This document shows, piece after piece, positions 43,451-53,808 of a DNA stretch of 64,000 nt. Every line of letters starts with the position of its first letter. The stretch's first letter is position 1. The DNA is from Grimontia indica. GTDB taxonomy: Bacteria; Pseudomonadota; Gammaproteobacteria; Enterobacterales; Vibrionaceae. The translations under genes and the position numbers were made by a program. The DNA lies in the NCBI RefSeq assembly GCF_000333895.2, contig NZ_ANFM02000018.1, positions 124,001-188,000 on the forward strand. Reading direction: 5' to 3'. Under the pieces are notes generated by a model. It worked only from the letters and a program-made list of their open reading frames with translations. It was not told where the DNA came from and did not search any database.

Positions 43451-44902
43451 ATGTCTCAACACTATCCCAAGATAGAACAGGAATCGCAGTTGCAGCAGGC
43501 AACTCTCACGGTAACCAACACCCAGCACTTGGAGGCAGGTTTGTCAGCCACGCATGTGTTTACCCATGAAGGTGGCTCAATTGGTTCCAGCGGTGCCGAC
43601 GAATGGAACCTGATCGACAGAGAAGGCCGAGTGTTCCCGCATCACGCTGAGATCGTTGAAATCGATGGCGAGCTTTGTCTGCTTGATGTTCGCGGCGCGA
43701 GCTACATGAATGGCGCCACGATTCCCGTCGGCGCAGGCAAATCAGCGCGCTTGAAAGACAACGACATGGTGCTGATTGGTCCTTACCAAATCCGCATTCA
43801 TTTAAGTGCCGCGGGCTCAGACGGTTCGGCGAATCAGCATGGATTAGAGAATGTCTTTCTTACAGAAAAAGACGCGACGCAGATTGGCGCTGAGCGTGAC
43901 GATAGCGATGTTGAAAATCCCGATGATGCAGTGATTGATGACCCTTTGGCCGCCCTTGAAGCTGCCACTCCCCAAATTTCTTCTGGTGATGATCCACTGA
44001 GTGAACATCAGGAAATGTCTGCCGAGCAGTTGAAAGAAAGTTACCTGCTGGCAAAAGACACCGAATGGCACGGTGCAGAGAAAACCGTGCATGCAGATAG
44101 CGAATACGAAATGAGTTCAGCGATTACGCTGAAACGGACTTTACCCTATGAGGATGCCCTGATGGATGACAAAACCCTTGAACGCCTGGAACAAGAAGTA
44201 GGGCGAGACTACGCAAATGCTGACAAGCCAGAAAATGCATATGGCGATAACGGATTCAGTGGTTATGCATCGGGCGAATACGCGAGTGAGGCCTCTGCAG
44301 AAGACGGCAATCACTTGGTAACAGGTCCTATCTTCCGTGGTCTTGGCGTTCAAGCGGGTAACAGCAGCAACATGGCTGAAATGCAGGCACTGTCGGAAGA
44401 GATGGGCGCGTCACTGCAATCTGCCATTCGTGGTCTGCTTGCACTGCATCAGCAGGTAGAAGAAAGCCGCTTTGGCATGATGAACAAGAACCTTCAACCG
44501 ATTGAAGACAACCCACTTCGTCTAGGCCTGCCATACGAAGAAACAGTCGAAACCATGTTTGATCGTGACCGCAGTATGGTTCACCTGTCTGCTCCTTCAG
44601 CCATCAGTGAAAGCCTGACCAACATCCAACACCACAACGAAGCGGTGCAAAGCGCAACCGTGGAAGCGTTGGGTCAGATTCTCCGCGCATTCTCACCGGA
44701 AGTGCTGATGCGTCGATTCAGTGCTTATCGCCGTCCTGGTGAAGTGTCACCAGAGTCTGCAGATGCCTGGGCATGGAACATGTACAAAAACTATTACAAA
44801 GAGCTGACTTCCGACCGCCAACGCGGTTTCGAAAAGCTGTTCTGGGAAATTTTTGATCAGGCTTACGACCGAAAGATTCGTGAGAAACAACTGGAGGTAT
44901 AA
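43451..44902 (+). CDS. tagH: FHA-domain T6SS protein (TagH/Fha)
   Basis: The 483-residue protein has an N-terminal forkhead-associated domain (residues ~40-115: GGSIGSSGADEWNLIDREGRVFPHHAEI, then LCLLDVRGASYMNG), which binds phosphothreonine, and a T6SS-specific C-terminal domain (LRAFSPEVLMRRFSAYRRP, then WNMYKNYYKELTSDRQRGFEKLFWEIFDQAYDRKIREKQ). The middle is acidic and low complexity. ATG 43451 is chosen because the longer frame starts inside tssG. It may tune assembly; no kinase is in this window. Confidence 0.9.
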   Translation: MSQHYPKIEQESQLQQATLTVTNTQHLEAGLSATHVFTHEGGSIGSSGADEWNLIDREGRVFPHHAEIVEIDGELCLLDVRGASYMNGATIPVGAGKSARLKDNDMVLIGPYQIRIHLSAAGSDGSANQHGLENVFLTEKDATQIGAERDDSDVENPDDAVIDDPLAALEAATPQISSGDDPLSEHQEMSAEQLKESYLLAKDTEWHGAEKTVHADSEYEMSSAITLKRTLPYEDALMDDKTLERLEQEVGRDYANADKPENAYGDNGFSGYASGEYASEASAEDGNHLVTGPIFRGLGVQAGNSSNMAEMQALSEEMGASLQSAIRGLLALHQQVEESRFGMMNKNLQPIEDNPLRLGLPYEETVETMFDRDRSMVHLSAPSAISESLTNIQHHNEAVQSATVEALGQILRAFSPEVLMRRFSAYRRPGEVSPESADAWAWNMYKNYYKELTSDRQRGFEKLFWEIFDQAYDRKIREKQLEV

Positions 44903-44906
44903 GGCG

Positions 44907-45380
44907 ATGAAACGTCTGCTAGGTTGCTTTCTGCTATTCACGCTTTTCGGTTGTTCGAGCAGCGATGACGCACTGCCAAAAGATCAACCGACAACGGTGA
45001 CGTTCAGTTTGGTGGCGACACAAAAGGTCAATCCCAACATCAGTGGCGATGCGACACCGATTGAAGTGCAGGTCTTTGAACTGGAAGACGACTCCATGTT
45101 TCTGGCGTCCGGCTTTGACCAACTGGCAGGCGATGCTGAAGGCGCGCTGAAAAGTAATTACGTCGACCACCGGGATTTCTCTTTAATTCCGGGGCAATTC
45201 AAATTTATCGATCATTTCCAGATTGATGAAAGCACGCGCTACATCTCCGTGATGGCGCGCTTCTCTGACCCAGATGTCAGTGATTGGAAGAAAGTCGTTA
45301 AGGTCCTGCCGGTTGGTCGGGTTTACCACCTGCTTATGTACTTCGATGGCACCGAAGTCGTTCTGGATAAAGTGGAGTAA
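44907..45380 (+). CDS. tssJ: T6SS outer-membrane lipoprotein TssJ
   Basis: The 157-residue product begins MKRLLGCFLLFTLFGCSSSDD, a signal with lipobox LFGC (Cys16), so it is lipidated. The mature part is a small beta-sandwich with the TssJ signature ATPIEVQVFELEDDSMFLASGFDQL. It anchors TssM to the outer membrane. ATG 44907 gives a standard lipoprotein signal; an earlier in-frame start at 44853 would not. Confidence 0.92.
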   Translation: MKRLLGCFLLFTLFGCSSSDDALPKDQPTTVTFSLVATQKVNPNISGDATPIEVQVFELEDDSMFLASGFDQLAGDAEGALKSNYVDHRDFSLIPGQFKFIDHFQIDESTRYISVMARFSDPDVSDWKKVVKVLPVGRVYHLLMYFDGTEVVLDKVE

Positions 45381-45382
45381 AG

Positions 45383-46717
45383 ATGTCAGCGAGAAACCGG
45401 GTTGTCTGGAACGAAGGGCTTTTTGTTAAGCCGCAGCATTTTCAACAGCAGCAGCGTAATTTGGAATATCAGCTGGATGAGCGCGTAGGCTCTGTCAGCC
45501 GCTATCTCTATGGCCTGACTGAAATGACGCTGAACGCAGAGTATCTGAGCTTTGGTCGTATCGCGCTCGATAGCGCATCGGGCGTGATGCCGGACGGAAC
45601 TGTCTTCCGCATTCCTCAGGAGGACATGCAACCAGAAGCGCTGGAAGTGGTCGATAGTTCACTTGCGAATCAGATTGTCTATCTTGCCATTCCACTTCGC
45701 AGTGATTCGATCACCGAAGTGACCTGGCCGGAAGGCGCAGGTTCAGGTCGATACACCTCTGTCAGTCAGGAAGTACGTGATATTCACACCTTCCAAGGCG
45801 ACATGGCACCGATTGATGTGAGTCCGGTTTGCCTGCGTTTGATGCTGGAAAAAGAAGACCGAAGTGCATACGCCTCCATCGCGATTGCCCGCATTCTGGA
45901 AAAGCGTCCTGACGGCAGCGTGTTGCTCGATGATAGCTTCGTACCTTGCCACTTGAACGTTGGTGCAGTGTCCGTGCTTCATCGTTTTATTGGCGAAATG
46001 GCGGGACTGATGCGTGAACGTGCGAAGAACATTTCCCAACGTATTGGCGCGCCAAGCCAAGGTGGTGTGGCGGATGTTTCCGACTTTATGTTGCTTCAAT
46101 CTTTGAATCGCATGCAGCCGCAACTCCAGCATCTGTCGCGACTGCGCAGCCTCCACCCAGAAAGGTTGTATGAAGCTTTGTCTTCCATGTGTGGTGAGCT
46201 GGCAACCTTCACCGATGAAAGCCGAATGGCACCGGAATTTGGTAGTTATCAGCACGACATGCCGGTTTCTTCATTCAAGCCGGTGATGACCAGACTTCGT
46301 CAGTCTCTCAGCATTGTGCTGGAGCCGCGTGCAGTCTCTATTCAACTTCATCAACGCAAGTACGGCCTTATGGTGGCACCGCTTCAGGATCCTTCGCTGG
46401 TCCGCGATGCCGACTTCATTCTGGCAGTACGCGCTCGCATGCCAATGGAAGAGCTTCGCAAGCTGTTTGTTCAGCAAACCAAAGTGGCTTCCGTGGAGAA
46501 AATCCGCGAACTCATTTCACTGCAATTGCCAGGTATTCCGGTTTCTCCGTTGCCGGTTGCGCCACGTCAGTTGCCTTACCACGCGGGATACACCTATTAC
46601 CAGCTGGATAAAACCAGCGCTGCCTGGGCGATGTTGGCTAATGCCAGCGGTTTCGCCTTCCACGTCGCCGGTAACTTCCCGGATCTCGACCTGCAATTCT
46701 GGGCAATAAGGAGCTAA
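45383..46717 (+). CDS. tssK: T6SS baseplate-membrane linker TssK
   Basis: The 444-residue TssK connects the baseplate to the TssJLM membrane complex. The start MSARNRVVWNEGLFVKPQHFQQQQRNLEYQLDERV and the later HRFIGEMAGLMRERAKNIS match the family. It is 2 bases from tssJ and 3 from tssL. Length is normal. Confidence 0.94.
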   Translation: MSARNRVVWNEGLFVKPQHFQQQQRNLEYQLDERVGSVSRYLYGLTEMTLNAEYLSFGRIALDSASGVMPDGTVFRIPQEDMQPEALEVVDSSLANQIVYLAIPLRSDSITEVTWPEGAGSGRYTSVSQEVRDIHTFQGDMAPIDVSPVCLRLMLEKEDRSAYASIAIARILEKRPDGSVLLDDSFVPCHLNVGAVSVLHRFIGEMAGLMRERAKNISQRIGAPSQGGVADVSDFMLLQSLNRMQPQLQHLSRLRSLHPERLYEALSSMCGELATFTDESRMAPEFGSYQHDMPVSSFKPVMTRLRQSLSIVLEPRAVSIQLHQRKYGLMVAPLQDPSLVRDADFILAVRARMPMEELRKLFVQQTKVASVEKIRELISLQLPGIPVSPLPVAPRQLPYHAGYTYYQLDKTSAAWAMLANASGFAFHVAGNFPDLDLQFWAIRS

Positions 46718-46720
46718 GCC

Positions 46721-47512
46721 ATGGCAGAAATGTATATCGATGCGCCGGATAAAGAGCGCCATTACGACCACCTTCTGTTTGATGAAGCGACCAACATCGA
46801 TGCGGACCAGGATTACTGGTTCAAGCTACGAGGCGACAACATCAATCCACTGATTGATGCTGCGACACCACTGCTGGGGATGGCCCTTCGAGTGAGAAAA
46901 CTCTCCGAGTGCCACAACGTGGAAACCATCTACAAGCAGGCTGTGGAAGAAGTGAAAGCCATTGAAGTGGAACTCACTGAAAAAGGTTATGACCACGCAG
47001 TGATCCTGGCTTACCGCTATGTGCTTTGCTCCTTTGTCGATGAAGCCATCATGAGTACGCCTTGGGGCGCAGACAGTGTGTGGGCCGAACATTCGCTGTT
47101 GACCCGCTTTCATAACGAAACCTGGGGCGGAGAAAAAGTCTTTACGATTCTGTCCCGTCTGGAGAGTGAGCCAGAGCGCTACAAGTCGCTGCTGGAATTC
47201 ATCTTTCTTTGCCTGACGCTTGGGTTTGAAGGGCGCTACAAGGTGATGGAAAAAGGACGCGAAGAATATGAAAAGGTGATCACAAAGCTTCACCAACTGC
47301 TGCGTCAACTGGATGACAACGAACAAGTCTCGCTGACAAGTGCCGCGAATAACGTGGTTTCTACCAAGTACCGCCTGAGTAAGCAGGTACCGGTGTGGAC
47401 GATCTTCGCAGGCTTTATCACTTTGCTTGCAGTGGTGTTTACGGGGTACTCCATCGCACTCAGCAATAAAACATCCAGCGTGCTTGAACAGCTTAATCAA
47501 CTTCTTCAGTAA
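46721..47512 (+). CDS. tssL: T6SS membrane protein TssL (DotU family)
   Basis: The 263-residue TssL has a cytoplasmic helical domain (LVRKLSEC-like ALRVRKLSECHNVETIYKQAVEEVK, YVLCSFVDEAIMSTPWGADSVWAEHSLLTRFHNETWGGEKVF) and one C-terminal membrane segment (FAGFITLLAVVFTGYSIAL, residues ~230-250). There is no peptidoglycan-binding OmpA extension. With TssM and TssJ it forms the trans-envelope complex. Confidence 0.94.
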   Translation: MAEMYIDAPDKERHYDHLLFDEATNIDADQDYWFKLRGDNINPLIDAATPLLGMALRVRKLSECHNVETIYKQAVEEVKAIEVELTEKGYDHAVILAYRYVLCSFVDEAIMSTPWGADSVWAEHSLLTRFHNETWGGEKVFTILSRLESEPERYKSLLEFIFLCLTLGFEGRYKVMEKGREEYEKVITKLHQLLRQLDDNEQVSLTSAANNVVSTKYRLSKQVPVWTIFAGFITLLAVVFTGYSIALSNKTSSVLEQLNQLLQ

Positions 47513-47523
47513 CAGGTGAACCC

Positions 47524-50139
47524 GTGATCCGAATAGAACTACATACGTTAATTGGCAAACTTAACCAGCAGACCAAACTGGCGCTGGAGCAAGCGGGCGC
47601 GCTGAGTATTGAGCGACAAAATCCAGAAGTGACAGTAGAGCATCTGCTTTTCACTTTGTTGGATAACCCGTTATGCGACGTACGCGTATTGCTGAAAAGC
47701 GCGGAAGTGGACCACACGCACATTCGTCAACTGACTGGCGATGCACTGAGCCGCGAAAACGTGCCGGAAAATACGCCGTCGTTTTCTCCGCTGTTGGTTG
47801 AACTTCTTCAGGATGCATGGCTTCTGGGATCAACTGATCTGGGTCATTCGGAAATCCGCTCGGGTGTTATTTTCCTCGCGGCACTTATCCGCCCGGACCG
47901 TTACTTGCCGCTGAACCTTATCCGTCAGCTTGAAAGCGTCAATCGTGAAACGATGAAGAAGCACTTCGCGCGACTGACAGAAGATTCTGCTGAAACAGCA
48001 GTCAAATCTGATTCTTCCAAAGGAAAACAAGCGGTACCTGCTGAAGCTGAAACCGCACTGGCGAGATTCTGTACCAACTTCTCGGCAATGGCTAAGCAAG
48101 GTGAACTTGACCCTGTGCTTTGCCGTGATGACGAAATTAATCTGATGATCGACATTCTATGTCGTCGCCGTAAAAACAACCCGATTGTCGTTGGTGATGC
48201 AGGTGTCGGTAAAAGTGCCGTTGTAGAAGGCCTCGCTCAGCGCATCGTTGATGGCAATGTGCCGGACTCGCTGAAAGGCATTGATCTGATGTCTCTGGAC
48301 TTAGGTTTGCTGCAGGCAGGTGCTTCTGTAAAAGGTGAGTTCGAAAAACGCCTGAAAGCCATCATTGATGAGGTAAAAACCTCTCCGGTTCCTATCATTC
48401 TTTTCATCGACGAAGCCCACACCATGATTGGTGCAGGTGCACAGGAAGGTGGCGGTGACGCGGCGAACCTGTTGAAGCCAGCTCTGGCCCGTGGTGAGCT
48501 ACGCACCGTCGCGGCAACTACATGGAAAGAATACAAAAAGTACTTTGAAAAAGACCCAGCATTGAGCCGTCGCTTCCAACTGGTGAAGCTGGACGAGCCG
48601 AATGTCGAGCAAGCCGTCGATATCATGCGCGGTCTGCATGGCGTTTACGAAAAATCTCACCAAGTGCTGATCAGTGATGACGCGCTGGTGGCAGCAGCGG
48701 AGCTTTCTGAGCGTTACGTCTCTGGCCGTCAATTGCCGGACAAAGCCATCGACGTGCTCGACACTGCATGTGCACGAATCGCGATTAACCTAAGTTCACC
48801 ACCGCGTCGTCTGGCAGAGCTGGAAACTCGCACCATTCAGCGTCAACGCCAAATTGATATGTTGAACCGTCAGGCTGAGCTCGGCTATGACGTTGACGAA
48901 GCGCTGCTTGCATCACTTAAAGCTGACGAAGCAAAAGATCTCGAAGAGCAGGGAGCTTTGCGTGAAGCATGGCGTGTTCAGAAAGATCTGGTTGCTGATG
49001 TGATTGAAAAGCGTCAGCAGATTCTTGCGGTGCCATCAGAAGAAGAAGAGCCACTGAGCGACGAGGATCGCGAAACCATTCGCAATGAATTGCGCGGTTT
49101 TTATGCCGAGCTTGACGCCATTCCACACACTGAGCGTTTGGTTCACCCACATGTGGATGCGCAGCAGATTGCCGAAGTGATTGGTGATTGGACGGGCGTT
49201 CCTGTTGATCAGATGAACACTGATGAGCTGAGCCGTATTACCCACCTTCCAGAACTGCTGGGTAATGAAATCAAAGGACAGGATGTCGCGTTGGAAGTGA
49301 TTCACCGTCACTTACTGACTGCACGTGCTGACCTGCGTCGTCCCGGACGTCCGAAAGGGGCCTTCTTGCTGGCTGGGCCAAGTGGTGTTGGTAAAACCGA
49401 AACTGTGGTGCAACTTGCCGAGCTACTCTATGGCGGCAAGCAATTCCTGACCACCATCAATATGTCTGAATATCAGGAGAAACATACCGTTTCACGTCTG
49501 ATTGGCTCGCCTCCGGGGTATGTAGGCTATGGAGAAGGCGGCATCCTGACGGAAGCTATCCGCAAAATGCCTTACTCCATCGTGCTGCTTGATGAAGTAG
49601 AAAAGGCGCACCCGGAAGTGTTGAACCTCTTCTATCAAGCGTTTGATAAAGGTGAGCTAGCAGACGGCGAAGGCCGTGTGATTGATTGCCAGAATGTGGT
49701 GTTTTTCCTCACTTCGAATCTGGGCTACCAGACCATCGTCGATTATGCAGAGCAACCGCAACTGCTGGAAGAAATGCTGTATCCAGAGCTGGCCGCTTTC
49801 TTCAAACCGGCGCTGCTGGCGCGTATGGAAATTGTGCCTTATCTACCACTTAGCGGCGATACGCTCAATGCCATTATCAAAGGCAAGCTAAACCGCTTGG
49901 TTAAAGTGTTTGCCCAGCGTTATGACGCAGAAACCGAAATTGATGATGCGCTGGTGGGAGAAATTCAACGCCGTGCTACACGCTCGGAAAATGGCGCCCG
50001 CATGCTTGAAGCGATCATCGAAGGTCAATTGCTGCCGCCAGTATCGTTGGCTTTGCTCAATAAGCTTGCCGCGAGAGAGCCTGTGCAGCGCGTTTATCTC
50101 ACCGCAGAAGACGGCGAGTTTGTCAGCGAGGTGGAATAA
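47524..50139 (+). CDS. clpV: T6SS disassembly ATPase ClpV (TssH)
   Basis: The 871-residue AAA+ unfoldase strips contracted sheath for reuse. It has a Clp N-domain ([19 protein letters not shown]), AAA1 with Walker A GDAGVGKS (Gly224 to Lys230) and Walker [14 protein letters not shown], a coiled middle region, and AAA2 with Walker [10 protein letters not shown] (Lys624) and Walker [14 protein letters not shown] 47524 is the start in the available frame. The gene follows tssL by 11 bases. Confidence 0.96.
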   Translation: MIRIELHTLIGKLNQQTKLALEQAGALSIERQNPEVTVEHLLFTLLDNPLCDVRVLLKSAEVDHTHIRQLTGDALSRENVPENTPSFSPLLVELLQDAWLLGSTDLGHSEIRSGVIFLAALIRPDRYLPLNLIRQLESVNRETMKKHFARLTEDSAETAVKSDSSKGKQAVPAEAETALARFCTNFSAMAKQGELDPVLCRDDEINLMIDILCRRRKNNPIVVGDAGVGKSAVVEGLAQRIVDGNVPDSLKGIDLMSLDLGLLQAGASVKGEFEKRLKAIIDEVKTSPVPIILFIDEAHTMIGAGAQEGGGDAANLLKPALARGELRTVAATTWKEYKKYFEKDPALSRRFQLVKLDEPNVEQAVDIMRGLHGVYEKSHQVLISDDALVAAAELSERYVSGRQLPDKAIDVLDTACARIAINLSSPPRRLAELETRTIQRQRQIDMLNRQAELGYDVDEALLASLKADEAKDLEEQGALREAWRVQKDLVADVIEKRQQILAVPSEEEEPLSDEDRETIRNELRGFYAELDAIPHTERLVHPHVDAQQIAEVIGDWTGVPVDQMNTDELSRITHLPELLGNEIKGQDVALEVIHRHLLTARADLRRPGRPKGAFLLAGPSGVGKTETVVQLAELLYGGKQFLTTINMSEYQEKHTVSRLIGSPPGYVGYGEGGILTEAIRKMPYSIVLLDEVEKAHPEVLNLFYQAFDKGELADGEGRVIDCQNVVFFLTSNLGYQTIVDYAEQPQLLEEMLYPELAAFFKPALLARMEIVPYLPLSGDTLNAIIKGKLNRLVKVFAQRYDAETEIDDALVGEIQRRATRSENGARMLEAIIEGQLLPPVSLALLNKLAAREPVQRVYLTAEDGEFVSEVE

Positions 50140-50142
50140 GCA

Positions 50143-51693
50143 ATGGCAGATTGGCTTTCACTGGCAGCAACACTTTCTGGTATCCGTGATCAGCAAACGC
50201 TCGCGGACACCTTTGTTGATGCGTTGAAATCAAACCTGCAGATCAGCAACGTGTGGGTCATGCTCCCTTGCCAGCAGGGCAGAAAGCTGTGCGCCAAGGG
50301 TAATGGCCAACATTTTGACTGGGAAGTGGACGATTTCAGCCATCCGTTTGCGCATGTTTTCCAATCCTCATCAGCCATGCTGTTGGACCCAACCAAGTTA
50401 AATTACTGGCAAGAAAATGCGGTTTTCGTTGAGCTCATGAATCATCGCAAGCGCGGTGAAAGTGTCTTGGTGATGCCGCTTCCGCCGGGCGCAAGAAAAA
50501 CCAAAGCGATTCTGACTATCACAGGTTCTTCTCATCAACTGAGCAGTTTGCTGGCTGATCCTCAGTGGCAAAGCATTTGCGAGATCTTTATTAACCAAAG
50601 CCAGATTATTCAGGATTTGGGTGAAGAGCATCGCCAAATTTCAGCGCTGAGTTCATCCATCAAGCGTATTCGCAACGATGAGCAGAAGCGCGAACAAGCC
50701 TATGAACTGAAAAACGTATTGATTGGCGAAAGCCGACTGATGCAGGAAATGCGCGAGAAAGTCGTTACTGTGGCGCAATCTTCGTTAAACGTGCTGATTT
50801 GTGGCGACACAGGAACAGGTAAAGAACTGGTAGCCCGCGCGGTGCATGAACTTTCAGACCGCAAAGGAAAGCCGTTTATCGCCATCAATTGCGCTGCGAT
50901 TCCTGAAAACCTTTTGGAAAGTGAGTTGTTTGGTCATGCGAAAGGTGCATTCTCTGGCGCTGATCGCGCTAAACAAGGGCTGATTGCCGATGCGCAGGGC
51001 GGCACATTGTTCCTTGATGAAATCGGTGACATGCCGTTGGCACTGCAAGCCAAACTGCTGCGTGTTCTCGAAACCCGCACCTATCGTCCAGTGGGCGCTT
51101 CCAGTGAAGTGAATGCAGATTTCCGCTTGGTAGCGGCGACACATGTGGCGATGGAAGAAAAGGCCGAAGAGGGCAGTTTCCGTCGAGACCTTTACTACCG
51201 TCTGAATCAATTCCCGGTCTTCATGCCGGAGTTGAATATCCGCAAAGAAGACGTCCCAGAACTTTGTAAACACTTCATTGCTGAATACAACAAGCAGGCA
51301 GGTGTACACATTGCTGGTATTCGCTATGCCGCGCTGGATTTACTGAATCGACATAGCTTTCCTGGAAATGTACGTGAATTGAGAAACCTCATTGAATACG
51401 CCTGTGCGCTAACAGCGAATGGTGAAGAAATTACCCCTTCCAGCTTTAGCGGTCGTGTGTTGCAGCAAACCAGCCCAGTCGCCGCGAATTCGGATGATGT
51501 GAATTCTGAAAGTTATATCGGCGTGGATATTGATGACATCAACAACCTCAAGGCTGCTGTTCAGAACTTCGAGAGCAGCGTGATTCGCTATCGTCTGTCC
51601 AGTTACGGCGGCGATCGCTCAAAAGCAGCGGAAAGCCTTGGCTTACCCAAACGCACTCTCGCGCATAAATGCCTGAAAATGGAGATTGACTGA
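50143..51693 (+). CDS. vasH: Sigma-54 activator VasH
   Basis: The 516-residue protein is a bacterial enhancer-binding protein: an N-terminal GAF-like half, an AAA+ domain with Walker A GDTGTGKEL (Lys227), the sigma-54 contact loop, Walker B GGTLFLDEIGDMP, and a C-terminal Fis-type helix-turn-helix (GGDRSKAAESLGLPKRTLAHKCLKM). The contact loop reads GAFSGA (residues 268-273), with Ser instead of the usual Thr of GAFTGA. It is expected to switch on sigma-54 promoters of T6SS genes; candidates are at 37075 and 38101. Confidence 0.95.
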   Translation: MADWLSLAATLSGIRDQQTLADTFVDALKSNLQISNVWVMLPCQQGRKLCAKGNGQHFDWEVDDFSHPFAHVFQSSSAMLLDPTKLNYWQENAVFVELMNHRKRGESVLVMPLPPGARKTKAILTITGSSHQLSSLLADPQWQSICEIFINQSQIIQDLGEEHRQISALSSSIKRIRNDEQKREQAYELKNVLIGESRLMQEMREKVVTVAQSSLNVLICGDTGTGKELVARAVHELSDRKGKPFIAINCAAIPENLLESELFGHAKGAFSGADRAKQGLIADAQGGTLFLDEIGDMPLALQAKLLRVLETRTYRPVGASSEVNADFRLVAATHVAMEEKAEEGSFRRDLYYRLNQFPVFMPELNIRKEDVPELCKHFIAEYNKQAGVHIAGIRYAALDLLNRHSFPGNVRELRNLIEYACALTANGEEITPSSFSGRVLQQTSPVAANSDDVNSESYIGVDIDDINNLKAAVQNFESSVIRYRLSSYGGDRSKAAESLGLPKRTLAHKCLKMEID

Positions 51694-51694
51694 T

Positions 51695-52375
51695 ATGACG
51701 TACCGACCAATCTCTTTGTGTTTAATGGTGGGGCTGGCGTTCTCAAGCGCAAACACGCTGGCAAACGAGACTGACAACAAGGCACTGATTCAAAGCGCCT
51801 CCGAGTGTGTGAATATTCCAGCGAGGCTCGACCGGCTGGCGTGTTTTGATGAGGTGTTCAAAACGCCGGTTTCTGGTCAGCCAGAAGCCGCTGTCATTGT
51901 GCAAAAACCGGAAGCATGGGAACGCGCAAAACAGAGCGAATCTGAGCGAAATGAAGATGAAACCGGTTTTGCGCTTCGCTACGCCAATCGGGCTGAACCC
52001 AAATCTGGCATTTGGATGACAGCGACTGCATTGCCTGACAGAAACCAGAAAAAGAATGAAATGCCCATTCTGATGTTCAGCTGTATCGACAATATCAGCC
52101 GGGTTGAGTTGATACTGCCAACCGCAACATCTGAGGGTAAAGCGGAAGTAATGGCGTCTTCAGGTTACAGTGTCACCCAGCGTTGGTTAAGCGATGACAC
52201 TGGCAACATCATGCGTGCGGGTCGTGGTATTCCAGCTATTGATGTGATGAAGGCATTAATGTCTGGCCAACGCGCGGTGCTTCGCTCTGATTTGGAAGCG
52301 ATCGGTAACCTGACGTTTGATACTGCCGACTTGCGCGAGAGCATCAAACCCATGCGCCAGACATGTCGTTGGTAG
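51695..52375 (+). CDS. vasI: T6SS-associated periplasmic protein VasI (TagO)
   Basis: The 226-residue product has a signal peptide (MTYRPISLCLMVGLAFSSANTLAN) and the VasI pattern ECVNIPARLDRLACFDEVF, TALPDRNQKKNEMPILMFSCIDNISRVELILP. It is the family found between vasH and tssA in the Vibrio cluster. ATG 51695 is chosen; its start overlaps nothing and GGAG lies 10 bases before. The exact role is not fixed, though a periplasmic helper of the machine is likely. Confidence 0.82.
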   Translation: MTYRPISLCLMVGLAFSSANTLANETDNKALIQSASECVNIPARLDRLACFDEVFKTPVSGQPEAAVIVQKPEAWERAKQSESERNEDETGFALRYANRAEPKSGIWMTATALPDRNQKKNEMPILMFSCIDNISRVELILPTATSEGKAEVMASSGYSVTQRWLSDDTGNIMRAGRGIPAIDVMKALMSGQRAVLRSDLEAIGNLTFDTADLRESIKPMRQTCRW

Positions 52376-52386
52376 GGGAGCAAATC

Positions 52387-53787
52387 ATGGATATGCAAAC
52401 CTACCGAGAAAGAGTCGCTAAGCCGATTGCCGGAGAAAACCCAGTCGGTGAACGTCTGTTGGACGACGCACTGTTGGACTTTGTTGAAACCCAAATGATG
52501 AAAGTCGGCTCACTTTCTCACGCAGAAGTGCAGTGGGGGGAAGCTGAACAAAGTGCGATGAAGCTGATTGAGACGCAAACCAAAGACCTCAAACTGCTGA
52601 CTCATCTTCTGCAGTGTTTGCAGTATCAGTCTTCACCGGAGCGTTTCACTCTATCGGTGTTTATCCTGGCGGATTTCATCGCTGCTTACTGGGATACTTG
52701 TTATCCCGCTCCCGGCCCGCGTGGCGTATTGCCGCGTCGTAAGTTCTTCTCCCAGATTGTTCAGCGCACCGAGAAAGCGGCTGAGAAGCTCGATTTCTCC
52801 ATGTTCGATGTCGATCAGAAAGAAGAAGTGGAGAAAGCGCTAAAAGAACTAGAAGTGGCTGCAGAAGAAAAAGATCTGCCGACAGAAGGTGTGTTAGATA
52901 TCGCTTCCTTGCTGAAACGAAAACTGGCAACCCCAGAGCCGCAAGTTCAACAGGTACCTTCATCGGCACCCTCTGAAACGGCGTCCTCGTCAGCCAGTGC
53001 ACCTTCTCCGAAACTGGAGATAGATGGCAGCTCAGACCGCGCTGTTAAACAAACGCTGCTGAAAGTGGCTGAATTTGTCTCCGAGTTGGACGGCGGCATT
53101 GCATTGGCACTCCGTCTTCGTCGCTTTGCCGTGTGGTTCTCTATTACCTCTGCGCCGGATGCCGAGGCGAACGGTGAAACACAGCTTATGCCAGTCTCGG
53201 CAGACCGAATTTCAGAGTATGAAGATCAACTCAGCCGGGGTGCGGACCACGCACTTTGGCGCAAGGTAGAGCAAAGCCTCACTGTAGCTCCTTACTGGAT
53301 TGACGGTCATTTTCTCAGTTATCGCATCGCGCTCAAACTCGGCAACGCAGAGTGGGCAGATACCATCGCTTCGGAAGTTCGCAGTTTTGTGAAGCGTGTG
53401 CCTGCGGTGGCTGAACTTAGCTTCAAAGGCGGCATGCCTTATGTTGGCGAAGAAACACGTCGTTGGCTTGATGAAGGTGACACCACAAGTATGGGCTCAG
53501 CAACCACCTCTGATTGGGATGGAAAGCGCAAAGAAGCATTCACCCTCGCAGATGAAGGCGGCCTGTCGGTGGCGTTAGCCATGCTCAATGATGGCCTATC
53601 AACATCCAAAGAACCGAGAGACCAGTTTTATTGGCGCATGCTCTCAGCAGATGTCATGAAGCGTCACAACCTTTCTGCCATGGCAGATCAGCACTACCAC
53701 CAACTTTTAGAGCAGGCCAACCATACCTCGCTCACCGATTGGGAACCCGCATTGATTCAACGTTTAGAAAACATTGCGAAGTCATAA
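52387..53787 (+). CDS. tssA: T6SS cap protein TssA (VasJ)
   Basis: The 466-residue protein has the ImpA N-terminal domain (YRERVAKPIAGENPVGERLLDD, then SPERFTLSVFILADFIAAYWDTCYPAP) and a C-terminal helical repeat domain. TssA proteins prime and cap the tail tube and sheath. A Ser/Pro-rich linker lies near residues 190-215. ATG 52387 follows GGGGAG; the upstream in-frame ATG lies inside vasI. It is encoded between vasI and tssM, as in V. cholerae. Confidence 0.92.
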   Translation: MDMQTYRERVAKPIAGENPVGERLLDDALLDFVETQMMKVGSLSHAEVQWGEAEQSAMKLIETQTKDLKLLTHLLQCLQYQSSPERFTLSVFILADFIAAYWDTCYPAPGPRGVLPRRKFFSQIVQRTEKAAEKLDFSMFDVDQKEEVEKALKELEVAAEEKDLPTEGVLDIASLLKRKLATPEPQVQQVPSSAPSETASSSASAPSPKLEIDGSSDRAVKQTLLKVAEFVSELDGGIALALRLRRFAVWFSITSAPDAEANGETQLMPVSADRISEYEDQLSRGADHALWRKVEQSLTVAPYWIDGHFLSYRIALKLGNAEWADTIASEVRSFVKRVPAVAELSFKGGMPYVGEETRRWLDEGDTTSMGSATTSDWDGKRKEAFTLADEGGLSVALAMLNDGLSTSKEPRDQFYWRMLSADVMKRHNLSAMADQHYHQLLEQANHTSLTDWEPALIQRLENIAKS

Positions 53788-53808
53788 TTTAAGCAGGGAT
53801 CGAAAGAA

